From CAZJRB01 sp964547995 (lineage in GTDB: Bacteria; Planctomycetota; Planctomycetia; Pirellulales; Thermoguttaceae), in the NCBI GenBank assembly GCA_964547995.1, contig CAZJRB010000002.1:62001-126000 (forward strand): a stretch of DNA of 64,000 nt, read 5' to 3'. The notes under the pieces were generated by a model. That model was not told the origin of the DNA, made no database searches, and saw nothing but the letters and a program-made list of their open reading frames with translations. Position numbers and translations under genes: made by a program. Shown one piece after another: positions 28,901-36,715 of this stretch (positions are counted from its first letter, which is position 1; each line of letters opens with the position of its first letter).

Positions 28901-29072
28901 GTACGACCAGCCCGCCCTTGACACCGGTGGCGTCAAGGATCTCCTTGGCCAAGGTCTTCGGTGTCGATTCGTCAGCCGCTTTGGAATCGCCCAACAGCGC
29001 TGCACTCACGAGCAAAGCTGCGACAAACGCCCCTCGACTCCAAATGCCGTTTCTTCGCATTTTCCTCATCAT
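25941..29072 (-). CDS. Exported methyltransferase-like domain fused to PQQ-type propellers
   Basis: 1043 residues. Signal peptide about 14-32 (AFVAALLVSAALLGDSKA). Residues about 40-150 look like a class I SAM methyltransferase: VVHLGCGDGKLTAALRAN (motif I), VHGLDADAKNVDKAREHI (acidic ribose-binding residue), DEVLRVLRPGGVAYI (end of the fold). The rest is one or two beta-propellers with repeats such as LTAIDAATGEILRTYEG, CLDLKTGKELW and VHALDATRGKPIWTF. The combination is odd because SAM is not expected outside the cytoplasm, so the domain may have lost catalysis. It is a paralogue of the 20603-24283 protein with the domains in a different order. Inverted repeats of one family flank the gene. 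Confidence 0.75.
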   Translation of the reverse strand: MMRKMRRNGIWSRGAFVAALLVSAALLGDSKAADESTPKTLAKEILDATGVKGGLVVHLGCGDGKLTAALRANDRCLVHGLDADAKNVDKAREHIRSLGLYGDVSVEQHTGKQLPYAKNLVALVVSEDLGNVTMDEVLRVLRPGGVAYIKKDGKWSNTIKPRPGGIDEWTHFLHDTDGNAVAKDNVGPPRHAQWIERPIWSRHHDTVPSISALVSSNGRVFSIVDEAPAAIGGETPDAWFLIARDAFSGVLLWKRPMPDWGWKMWTGSWKARFNQPNHIPKRLVAVGDTVYVTLGFNAPLTAIDAATGEILRTYEGTEFTDEILYHDGTLVLSVNHAAQGPGTIEKKPPVHKSIVAIDAESGKQLWKTGDYVGTTTKTGPIERVTHLLLTLRGGRIFLLDRDTFVCLDLKTGKELWRSPRPENNRYTSRYEHLMSGMSTLVATDDVMLYCQLEPIQKRIGWGVIKSRVHAVSAATGEFLWDRVCGNWGHFTVPDLFVARGLVWVHDYKTVSIVGLDPKTGEQKRKISTEKAFTQGHHHRCYRNRATENAILTGRRGIEYIDLETGENILHHWARGACRFGVVPCNGLIYLTPHPCDCYIDAKLNGMFTLAPATEAERGGAAWSREPSTQESLEKGPAYGKTAAKGSADDADWPTFRHDPQRSGSTESAIPTKLAPIWEADLGGPVSAATVADGRIFVASVDAHQVHALDATRGKPIWTFTAGGRVDTPPTIHDGLALFGSADGWVYCLRAADGALVWRFRAAPEDRRIVAFGRVESAWPVHGSVLVVDGVAHCTAGRSSFLDGGIYAYSLDPKTGKLLSGKCICTPDPKTGEPPEQTDAKNMDGALSDVLVSDGRKVYMRQMKIADRDGDKSSGEWIRSTAGMLDDCWFNRTGWTLGKGASSQLLVFDDGAVCGIQAFKGRNRSGFFFPGQGYQLFANKRKLPRAKGSTGGWKTLVPIRAVAMVLAGKTLFVAGPPDTAGGEDPWAALEGRKEGALWAVSMADGKKLVEYPLDSPPVFNGIAAAGGRLYLSTKDGKILCYGGR

Positions 29073-29121
29073 AGTCTCATACCCTTCCGTTGCTTGGGCA
29101 TCGCTTCGGCAATTGGGATCA

Positions 29122-29205
29122 TAAAGCCGCGACCGTTGGTCGCGCCCAGCGACGCCGGGGGCGGTTCTTGGTGACGCGGGTCGCGACCAACGGTCGCGGC
29201 TTTAT
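29122..29205. repeat. BIME-like inverted repeat, family B copy 2
   Basis: Perfect 24-base inverted arms at 29122-29145 and 29182-29205 (arm ATAAAGCCGCGACCGTTGGT, then CGCG), with 36 bases between. It shares the arm core with 25822-25908 but not the spacer. Confidence 0.9.
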
Positions 29206-29286
29206 AACACGTGGCATCCGTACGTGCCGAAGCCACTGTTGAGCAATCCCGCAGTCATCTACTCCCGTAATGTGTATCGCAGCATC

Positions 29287-30651
29287 TTAGATTCTCCACG
29301 GCCGGCGCGTCGCCCGCGACCGCAGGCGGTTGGCTTGTGGATCGCCGATGAACTCCTCCTTGGCCGGGTCCCACCGCAGCGCACGCCCGGTCCGGTGGGC
29401 GATGCAGCCCAAGAGGGAAACGGTGGTCGATCGGCATCCGATCGCCACGTCGCACGCCGGCCGCCCGCGCGTCTTGATGCACTGCAACCAGTTCTGGTGA
29501 TGGTTGTTCACCGGACGCCTCGGCCCGGACTCTTCCGGAGACTGCTCGATGATCTCCTTCGGGAAGGATTTGAGATAACCCCGGCGGCCGACGTGGATCC
29601 AACCGTCCTCGCCCACGAACAGGGCCCCGAAGTTCTGGACCCGCGTGCCCGCGTCCCATCCCTTGGGCACGAACTGCGTCTGCTTGTTCAGTTTCCAGTC
29701 GACTTGCAGGAGAACCCTGTTGGCGTACTTATAGGTGAGCACGGGAACCTGCCCCGTTTCGGGAGGGATGATCTCGACGGGTCCGCTTTCGTCCATGCCG
29801 AGTCCCCACTGGACGACGTCGAAGGCGTGTACGGCGTTGCTGGTCAGGTTGCCACCGCCGAAATCGGGACAGAAATGCCACGGCACGACGTGCGGCGGCT
29901 TGCCGTAGATGTGAAACCGGCCGTTGTAGGGCCGCCATGGCGACGGACCGATCCACAGGTCCCAATCCAAGCCGTCGGGAACCGGCTGGGCGGGAAGATT
30001 CACGTCGTCGCACGTGCCGGGAAAACCTACGTAGACGTACTTGACTTTTCCGATGGCGCCGCCCTGAACCAGCCGGCAGGCCTTGCGGAACTCGGGCGTG
30101 GACCGCTGCTGGAGGCCGGTCTGGAACACCCGGTCGTAGCGGCGGACGACGTCGACCATGACACGCCCTTCGCGGATGGTCAGCGACATGGGCTTTTCGC
30201 AGTAGATGTCCTTGCCCGCCTTGGCCGCCAGGACGGCTGCCGGTATGTGCCAGCGGTCGCCGGTGGCGATCACCACCGCGTCGATGTCGCGTCGGGCCAC
30301 CAGTTCGCGGAGATCGTTGTAGGCTTCGCAGCCTTGGAACTTGCCGCCGGGCCGCAACGCGGCGTATGCCTTCTCGACAACCTTCTTGGCGTTTTCGCGG
30401 CGCCACCGGTCGACGTCGCATGTGGCAACGACTTGTGCTTCCGGATATTGGAGGAAGCAATGTACGTGGCCCTGGCCCATGGCGCCGATGCCAATGAAGC
30501 CGAGCGTAATCCGGTTGCTCGGCTCGGCGGCGTCATCTTTGCCCAGGACGGCGGACGGAACGAGGTAAGGCGCCGCCATCATCCCGCCCGCCGCGGCGGC
30601 GCGCCGCAGGAACTGCCGGCGGCTCGAACGAATCTGCTGGTTGCACTTCAT
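29287..30651 (-). CDS. Tat-exported Gfo/Idh/MocA family oxidoreductase
   Basis: 454 residues. Twin-arginine signal SRRQFLRRAAAAGGMMAAPY at residues 10-29. Rossmann motif LGFIGIGAMGQGHVH, then DAVVIATGDRWHIPAA, YCEKPMSLTIREG with the family E-K-P, and the substrate domain PDFGGGNLTSNAVHAFDVVQ. A near-perfect Shine-Dalgarno GGAGGTGA precedes the ATG. It belongs to the exported dehydrogenase group common in planctomycetes and probably acts on a sugar or sugar acid. It faces divergently from the histidine kinase, and a BIME separates it from the propeller gene. Confidence 0.85.
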   Translation of the reverse strand: MKCNQQIRSSRRQFLRRAAAAGGMMAAPYLVPSAVLGKDDAAEPSNRITLGFIGIGAMGQGHVHCFLQYPEAQVVATCDVDRWRRENAKKVVEKAYAALRPGGKFQGCEAYNDLRELVARRDIDAVVIATGDRWHIPAAVLAAKAGKDIYCEKPMSLTIREGRVMVDVVRRYDRVFQTGLQQRSTPEFRKACRLVQGGAIGKVKYVYVGFPGTCDDVNLPAQPVPDGLDWDLWIGPSPWRPYNGRFHIYGKPPHVVPWHFCPDFGGGNLTSNAVHAFDVVQWGLGMDESGPVEIIPPETGQVPVLTYKYANRVLLQVDWKLNKQTQFVPKGWDAGTRVQNFGALFVGEDGWIHVGRRGYLKSFPKEIIEQSPEESGPRRPVNNHHQNWLQCIKTRGRPACDVAIGCRSTTVSLLGCIAHRTGRALRWDPAKEEFIGDPQANRLRSRATRRPWRI

Positions 30652-30779
30652 CGGTCACCTCCATACGTAGTCACAGTAGCGTAATTGCCGCAGTTGTGCA
30701 AGGAACGCTATTCCGGGGGGTGTTGCTCGCGTCCGTGGCATGATAAAATGTTTCTTGCTAACGGCCTGCGAGGTGCCCT

Positions 30780-32675
30780 ATGTCGGAAGAAGTGCAACGT
30801 ATTCTCGCCGAACGGAAACGGGCCGAGGAGGTCCTCGCGTCGGAGGCGAAGTGGCGTTCTCTGGTGGAGAACGCCCCTGACGTAATCATGACCGTGGCCC
30901 ATGACGGGACAATTCTCTTCATCAATCACACCGTCCCGGGAATTCAGCCGGGGGAAACCGTCGGAAGAAGCGTCTACGAGTTCCTGCCCGAGGAGTACCA
31001 CGCAGTTGTCCGAGAACGCATCGAACAAGTGTTTGCAACAGGGGAAGCCGCCCGTTACGACACCAGATCCGTGGAAGCCTACGGTTCTCGATGGTACACG
31101 AGCCGGGTAGGACCGGTCATGCAAGAAGGTCAGGTCGTCGCCGTGACCCTCATCGCCACGGACATCACCGAACACAAACGGCTCGAAGAGGCCCTGCTGG
31201 TATCGGAAGAGAACTGGCGTTCTTTAGTAGAGAACGCCCCGGATACCATTTTGAGTGTAGATCGTCGTGGAACGATTCTTTTCATCAACCGCACCGTTCT
31301 TGGAAACATACTCGATGAGGTTATCGGAAGATCCATCTACGAGTTCGTACCTGAAGAGTATCATGATACTGCCAGGGAAAAGCTTGAACAGGTCTTTGAA
31401 ACAGGGGAGGCTACAAGCTATGACATCAAGACATCGGAGGCCTTTGGCTCTTTGTGGTACACGACCCGAATCTGGCCCACGAAGCAAGAAGGGCGGGTCG
31501 TCAGTGCCACCATCCTCGCTTCAGATATCACCGAACATAAGGAAATGGAAGAGGCCTTGCGGGAAGCCCGCGATGAACTCGAACAACGCGTGGTCGAACG
31601 TACTGCCGAACTGGCACAGGAAGTCGAGGACCGCAAGCGGGCAGAAGAACAACTCGCCGTCTTCCAGAGATTCGTTGAGGCGTCCGGGCAGGGGTTCGGC
31701 ATGACAGACCTTGATGGCCGCATTATCTACGGGAATCCAACCATCATGCGTCTTGTCGGCACAAATAGCGTTGAAGATGCCATCGGCAAGAATCTTACGT
31801 CTTACCATCCCGAAGAAGAGCGGCAGAAAATAGAAGAAGAAGTGATGGCCACCGTCAGAGCGGATGGGCAATGGGTGGGCGAATTGACGCTCAAGACAAG
31901 CGAAGGGAAGTTGACGCCGGTCATCGCAAACTATTACCTGATCCGGGACAGCAAGGGCAATCCTTCTCGCGTTGCCGCCGTGGTCACCGACATTACCGCC
32001 CGAAAACAGGCCGAGGAAGCTTTGCAAAAGGAACAACGGGTACTCCGCCAATTACTCAACGCACACGACCGGGACCGGCAATTGACGGCCTACGAAATCC
32101 ACGACGGTCTGGCCCAGGCGTTGGCGGGGGCGCATATGCAGTTTGAAGCTGCCGAGCAACTGAGAGATCACGACGCTGAGAAAACGTCGGATCTGTTTCA
32201 GACGGGCATGGCACTGTTGGTCGATGGCATCTCCGAAGCACGCCAGTTGATCAGCGGACTCCGCCCGCCCATTCTTGACGAATCGGGCATTGTGGCGGCT
32301 ATTAAACATCTTGTTTATGACAGCCGGGCGGAAGGAACGATGGAGATCGAGTTTCTCGGTGATCTCGAATCCGACAGGCTGGAACCCCTTTTGGAAAACA
32401 CCGTCTTTCGCATCGTCCAGGAAGGCCTGGCAAATGCCCGGCGGCACAGCCGAAGCGATAAAGTCCGGCTCGAACTTGTCCAGCCGGGCAATCTTGTTCG
32501 GATCGAAGTCCGCGATTGGGGAATCGGGTTTGATCCCGACAACATCGCAGACGGCTGTTTCGGCCTGAGGGGCATCCAGGAACGGGCGAGATTGTTCGGG
32601 GGTCGGGCAACCGTTGAGAGCGCGCCCGGGGAAGGAACCCGAATCGTTGTGGAACTGCCGGTGGTCCAAGATTGA
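30780..32675 (+). CDS. Cytoplasmic multi-PAS histidine kinase (NarL-partner type)
   Basis: 631 residues with no membrane segment. PAS domains lie at about 20-140, 145-270 and 300-420. The first two are duplicates (both contain WRSLVENAPD, GTILFIN and DITEHK). A coiled-coil signalling helix (ELEQRVVERTAELAQEVEDR) joins PAS2 to PAS3. The dimerisation helix carries the likely phosphoacceptor His 441 in YEIHDGLAQALAGAH, the HisKA_3 type. The HATPase has ENTVFRIVQEGLANARRHS, RDWGIGFD and GLRGIQERARLFGG. The partner regulator is not adjacent; such kinases usually pair with LuxR-type regulators. Confidence 0.9.
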   Translation: MSEEVQRILAERKRAEEVLASEAKWRSLVENAPDVIMTVAHDGTILFINHTVPGIQPGETVGRSVYEFLPEEYHAVVRERIEQVFATGEAARYDTRSVEAYGSRWYTSRVGPVMQEGQVVAVTLIATDITEHKRLEEALLVSEENWRSLVENAPDTILSVDRRGTILFINRTVLGNILDEVIGRSIYEFVPEEYHDTAREKLEQVFETGEATSYDIKTSEAFGSLWYTTRIWPTKQEGRVVSATILASDITEHKEMEEALREARDELEQRVVERTAELAQEVEDRKRAEEQLAVFQRFVEASGQGFGMTDLDGRIIYGNPTIMRLVGTNSVEDAIGKNLTSYHPEEERQKIEEEVMATVRADGQWVGELTLKTSEGKLTPVIANYYLIRDSKGNPSRVAAVVTDITARKQAEEALQKEQRVLRQLLNAHDRDRQLTAYEIHDGLAQALAGAHMQFEAAEQLRDHDAEKTSDLFQTGMALLVDGISEARQLISGLRPPILDESGIVAAIKHLVYDSRAEGTMEIEFLGDLESDRLEPLLENTVFRIVQEGLANARRHSRSDKVRLELVQPGNLVRIEVRDWGIGFDPDNIADGCFGLRGIQERARLFGGRATVESAPGEGTRIVVELPVVQD

Positions 32676-32798
32676 TTCCCCGGGTTCAGCGGCGTTTCTT
32701 GGGGCCAAATGCGTCCATATCCCCGTCGTTTCCGGGCCGTTTTCAGGCAAAAAGCCCTCGGCGCCCTTTGGGGACTGGCGTGATATTTGCAGGTTGGA

Positions 32799-32804
32799 TA
32801 TAAT
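32799..32804 (+). promoter_or_regulatory. Possible -10 element for argC
   Basis: TATAAT lies 45 bases before the argC ATG. No good -35 hexamer is seen at normal spacing, so this is a weak call. Confidence 0.35.
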
Positions 32805-32848
32805 ACTCGATTCTCTGGTTTCTGGGGTATCGCAGGAGAATCGACAGT

Positions 32849-33859
32849 ATGACGACGAAGATTGCCGTTCTCGGAGCCGCGGGCTATACGGCCCTGGAGT
32901 TGATCAAGATATTGCTGCGTCATCCCGAGGTGGAGATCGTTGCGGTGACGGACCTTCACGAAGGCCGGCCCCACGTGGCGATGATTCACCCATCGCTGGC
33001 CGCGCGGTTGGACCTTTGTGTGGAGAAGTTGAGCCCGGCCGAGGTTGCCGCCCGGGCTGACTGTGTTTTCGCATGCCTTCCCCATGGAGTAAGCGCGTCG
33101 ATGGTTCCACATCTGCTGGACGGCGGGGCGCGGGTAGTTGATTTCAGTGCCGACTACCGGCTGAACGACCCGGAGGTGTTTGCGGAGTGGTACAACCAGA
33201 AGCACGCCGACCCGGACCGGTTGGGGAAGATTCCGTACGGGTTGCCCGAGTTGTTCCGGGAACAGATTCGGGACGCTGCCCTGGTGGCGAATCCGGGTTG
33301 TTTTCCGACGTCGGCGGTTTTGCCGCTGGTTCCGCTGCTGAAAGCCGGGCTGATCGATTCCCGCGGCATTGTTGTTGACGCGAAGACGGGTGTCTCCGGA
33401 GCGGGCCGGACGCCCAAGCTGACCACGCACTACCCCGAGTGCAACGAAAGCATGGCTGCCTATAATCTGGGCCGCCACCGCCATACGCCGGAGATCGACC
33501 AGATCCTCAGCACAACGACGGGTAAGAGCGTCGAGGTTGTCTTTTCGCCGCATTTGATACCCATGGACCGCGGGATTCTAACGACGACGTATTCGCAGCC
33601 GGCCGGCGACGTGAATGAGGAAAAGCTGTTGCAGACCTTGCGAGATTTCTATGCCGGCGAGCCGTTCGTCCGCGTGGTTGATCACCTGCCGGGGACGAAG
33701 GACGCGGCCTTCACCAACTTCTGCGATATCACTGCTCGAGTAGTGCGCAACCGCGTGCTCACCGTCAGTTGCGTGGACAATCTGATCAAGGGGGCGTCCG
33801 GGGCTGCGGTGCAAAATTTCAATCTGATGTTCGGGTATGAGGAGACAACGGCGCTGTGA
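32849..33859 (+). CDS. argC: N-acetyl-gamma-glutamyl-phosphate reductase
   Basis: 336 residues, normal length. It reduces N-acetylglutamyl phosphate with NADPH in arginine synthesis. Visible motifs are the nucleotide-binding start VLGAAGYTALELIKILLRHP, the catalytic Cys in VANPGCFPTSAVLPL, and GVSGAGRTPKL with the substrate-binding region HRHTPEIDQIL. AGGAGA precedes the start. argJ follows after 171 bases that contain a dispersed repeat. Confidence 0.95.
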   Translation: MTTKIAVLGAAGYTALELIKILLRHPEVEIVAVTDLHEGRPHVAMIHPSLAARLDLCVEKLSPAEVAARADCVFACLPHGVSASMVPHLLDGGARVVDFSADYRLNDPEVFAEWYNQKHADPDRLGKIPYGLPELFREQIRDAALVANPGCFPTSAVLPLVPLLKAGLIDSRGIVVDAKTGVSGAGRTPKLTTHYPECNESMAAYNLGRHRHTPEIDQILSTTTGKSVEVVFSPHLIPMDRGILTTTYSQPAGDVNEEKLLQTLRDFYAGEPFVRVVDHLPGTKDAAFTNFCDITARVVRNRVLTVSCVDNLIKGASGAAVQNFNLMFGYEETTAL

Positions 33860-33915
33860 GTTGAGAGTTGAGGATCGAGCGCCGGCAACAGTAAGGAGCG
33901 ACTGAGGGACAAGTT

Positions 33916-33952
33916 CAAGAAAAGTAGCAGGCACACTCCGTGTGCCGTCCGC
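33916..33952 (+). repeat. Dispersed 37-bp palindromic repeat, copy 2
   Basis: Identical over 37 bases to 17656-17692, in the same orientation, including the hairpin GGCACAC-TCC-GTGTGCC. It lies between argC and argJ. A weaker relative (GTGGCAGGCACACGGACAC) occurs near 56629-56660. Confidence 0.85.
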
Positions 33953-34030
33953 GGTGTTGCTAAGGCCCCGCGCCCTCCGCGCTCCAGTTCGGACTCTCAA
34001 CTCTCGACTCGTTAAGGAGGTTGCAACGAC

Positions 34031-35224
34031 ATGTCGATTGCCGTCCCCAAGGGGTTCTTACTGGCCGGTGTCCATTGCCGGATCAAGGCCGATCCGCGGA
34101 AACCGGACCTTGCGTTGATTATGTCGGAAGTGCCGGCCACGGCAGCCGGCGTCTATACGCAAAACGTGGTCCACGGCGCCCCGATTGCACTGAATCGCCA
34201 ACGAACGCCGAGCGATCGGATCTGTGCAGTGGTGATCAACTCGGGCAACGCGAACGCCTGCACCGGTGAACGGGGTAGGGAGGATGCCCGCAGGGAGGCG
34301 GCCTTCGCGGCGGCCGCCTGCGGCGGTAAAGAAGACGAGGCCCTGGTGCTGTCAACCGGCGTGATCGGCGAATTCCTGCCCATGGACAAGATTGAACAGG
34401 GCATTAGCGCGGCGGCCGTCAAGCTCGGCAGAAACGATGCCTCGCTGGAATCGGCCGCCCGCGGCATGATGACGACGGATACGGCGCCGAAACTCGCCGG
34501 GCGCACCGTGAAGCTTGCCGATCGCGAAATCCAGATCACCGGCTTGGCCAAGGGGGCTGCCATGATCGGGCCGAATATGGCAACGATGCTTGCAGTGATC
34601 CTGACGGATGCCCCGCTTGTGCCTGATGTCGCTCAGAAAGTGCTGTTTGTGGCGGTCGACAACAGTTTCAATTGCATCAGCGTCGAGGGGCACATGAGCA
34701 CGAGCGATTCGGTGTTGTTTCTGGCCAATGGCCGGGCGGGGGGCGATCCGCCGGTCGGCGACGAGCTGGCTGCCTTCCAAGAGGCCCTCGACGAGGTCTG
34801 CGTAGAGTTGGCCAAGATGATTGTCGCCGATGGGGAAGGGACAACGCATCGGATCGCACTCGAGGTGACCGGCTGCGCCGACCGCGAAAGTGCCCGAAAA
34901 ATCGCCAGGACCGTTGCCAACAGCGCATTGGTCAAAACGGCCGTGGCCGGCGCCGACCCGAACTGGGGACGGATTGTTTCGGCGGCCGGCTACGCCGACG
35001 TGTCTTTTGATCCGGCCGGGGTCTGCCTGGCTGTAAATGATACGGTACTTTATAGGGACGGGGTTCCCGTTGATTTCGACGCGGATTCCGTTTCGCACTC
35101 GATGCGTGGCGGGCGCGACGTGCTGATCCGGCTCGAACTGGCCGAAGGCGACGCGGCCGTGCGATTTTGGACTACCGACCTGACCGCTGAATACGTCCGG
35201 CTGAACGCCGATTACCACACATGA
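34031..35224 (+). CDS. argJ: Glutamate N-acetyltransferase / amino-acid acetyltransferase
   Basis: 397 residues. Bifunctional ArgJ recycles the acetyl group from N-acetylornithine to glutamate. The self-cleavage site lies in KGAAMIGPNMATMLAVILTD, with the Thr of ATML becoming the nucleophile. GNANACTGERG and the terminal ADYHT also fit. AAGGAGG precedes the ATG. The stop overlaps the ATG of the channel gene (ATGA), which suggests coupled translation of two unrelated functions. Confidence 0.95.
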   Translation: MSIAVPKGFLLAGVHCRIKADPRKPDLALIMSEVPATAAGVYTQNVVHGAPIALNRQRTPSDRICAVVINSGNANACTGERGREDARREAAFAAAACGGKEDEALVLSTGVIGEFLPMDKIEQGISAAAVKLGRNDASLESAARGMMTTDTAPKLAGRTVKLADREIQITGLAKGAAMIGPNMATMLAVILTDAPLVPDVAQKVLFVAVDNSFNCISVEGHMSTSDSVLFLANGRAGGDPPVGDELAAFQEALDEVCVELAKMIVADGEGTTHRIALEVTGCADRESARKIARTVANSALVKTAVAGADPNWGRIVSAAGYADVSFDPAGVCLAVNDTVLYRDGVPVDFDADSVSHSMRGGRDVLIRLELAEGDAAVRFWTTDLTAEYVRLNADYHT

Positions 35225-36225
35225 CACCGATCCCGTTGAAACGCCTGCGCACCGGATTGACGATCCTGGGGATCATTACGGTGGTCGGCGTGGTCGGGTA
35301 CATGGCGGCCGGATGGAACATCCTCGATGCCGTCTACATGGTCGCGACGGTCCTTTCAACGGTCGGGCTGGCAGAAGTCCGCGAGTTGGACTCGTGGCAA
35401 TTGAAGGTCTTTACCACCCTGTTGATGATCTTCGGGGTGGCCACCGTCTTCTATATTGTGGGAGGGTTGCTGCAAATGATGTTCGAAGGGGAGATCAACA
35501 AGGCCGTCGGGATGCGGCGGGCGACCCGGGAAATCGAGCTTCTCAGGGACCATGTTATCATCTGCGGTTTCGGCCGCATGGGCGAGATCCTCGCCGAACA
35601 ACTCCACCGGGAGAATAAATCGTTTGTCATTATTGACAGGGACCCGGAGCGCGTGGACGAGGCACTTTCGCTGAAGTACCTTGCGCTGAACGACAACTCT
35701 GCGGAAGAGGGCGCCCTGGTGCGTGCCCGCATCACGCTGGCAAAAACGCTGGTGACGACGCTGCCGGACGACGCCGACAATGTCTTCATCACCTTGACGG
35801 CGCGGAACCTCAATCGGGACATCATGATTATCGCCCGCGGTGAATTTCAAACGACCGAGAAGAAACTGATGCAGGCGGGGGCCGACCGGGTCGTTCTGCC
35901 GGCTGCCACCGGTGCGCTGCGGATGGCTACCCTGATCACGCGTCCCTCGACCGTCGAGCTGATCGAGGTCGTCAGCGGTCGCCAGATTTCCGAGGTCGAG
36001 GTCGACGAGGTTACGATCGGCGAGAGCGGCCCGATGGTCGGCCTGACCGTCCGCGAGTCGCAAATCCGGACCCACTACGGCCTGCTGATCGTGGCGATCC
36101 GCCAACCCGACGGCGCCATCGAGTTCAACCCCGGCCCGGAGACCGTCGTTCAAACCGGCGGCAGCGTCATTGCCATGGGGCGCCGCGAGGACCTCGATCG
36201 TCTCCGCGCGGAACACGAAACATAA
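35221..36225 (+). CDS. Two-helix ion-channel-like protein with TrkA-N and TrkA-C domains
   Basis: 334 residues. Two membrane helices (about 12-30 and 63-88) flank a pore loop. The loop reads TVLSTVGLAEVREL, where potassium channels of this class normally have TVGYG followed by an acidic residue. A RCK/TrkA-N Rossmann domain follows (HVIICGFGRMGEILAEQL, FVIIDRDPERV, LVTTLPDDADNVF), then a TrkA-C domain (MVGLTVRESQIRTHYGLLI). It probably makes a ligand-gated channel, but the altered filter means potassium selectivity should not be assumed. It overlaps argJ by four bases. Confidence 0.8.
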   Translation: MTPIPLKRLRTGLTILGIITVVGVVGYMAAGWNILDAVYMVATVLSTVGLAEVRELDSWQLKVFTTLLMIFGVATVFYIVGGLLQMMFEGEINKAVGMRRATREIELLRDHVIICGFGRMGEILAEQLHRENKSFVIIDRDPERVDEALSLKYLALNDNSAEEGALVRARITLAKTLVTTLPDDADNVFITLTARNLNRDIMIIARGEFQTTEKKLMQAGADRVVLPAATGALRMATLITRPSTVELIEVVSGRQISEVEVDEVTIGESGPMVGLTVRESQIRTHYGLLIVAIRQPDGAIEFNPGPETVVQTGGSVIAMGRREDLDRLRAEHET

Positions 36226-36258
36226 CCGGCCCGAAACGAGTCATTTGCACCGATTGTC

Positions 36259-36528
36259 ATGAAGAACGAAGAAGACACTTCCTCGGGGCGTTTGCCCGAC
36301 TGGCTAAAGAGGTTCCTGATTGCGCTTGCGAGGAAGGCGGCAGGCGCCTTGTTGCTGCTGATTGCGCTGTGGTGCGCCGTGATGTTTTTCTACAAGCCGT
36401 GGAGGCACCTTATGATCGTCAGGCTGCTTTTCCTGGCCGCCGCCGCCGCGTTTGCCATGCCCGGATTCAACCTGTTTGCCGCAAAGAGGGACGAGGACGA
36501 TCCGGAGAAGCAGGGGTCGCAGGCTTAA
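36259..36528 (+). CDS. Small two-helix membrane protein, unknown
   Basis: 89 residues with a charged N-terminus and two hydrophobic segments (about 23-45 and 50-72), ending in a charged tail DEDDPEKQ. No family recognised. It lies 33 bases after the channel gene in the same direction, so it may be an accessory protein. No good ribosome binding site was seen. Confidence 0.45.
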   Translation: MKNEEDTSSGRLPDWLKRFLIALARKAAGALLLLIALWCAVMFFYKPWRHLMIVRLLFLAAAAAFAMPGFNLFAAKRDEDDPEKQGSQA

Positions 36529-36715
36529 CCGTCCCCGCCCCCACTCGGTCAACGGCGCGTCCAAACGCCCGGCCAAGGTCGCCGGAAGGTCCCTCAGCGG
36601 TCCCGGGCTTGCATCCCTGCCACAAATCATCATACTGATACCCACCTGTTTGGACGGCCAATTTCCGTCGTGCAAACCCCAATCCCGCCCACCCAGACCG
36701 GCAAAGGACTTCTTC

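Noticed and set aside
25822..29205. Composite transposon around the methyltransferase-propeller gene
   Set aside because: The flanking elements are short REP pairs without transposase or target duplications, so a composite transposon is not supported.
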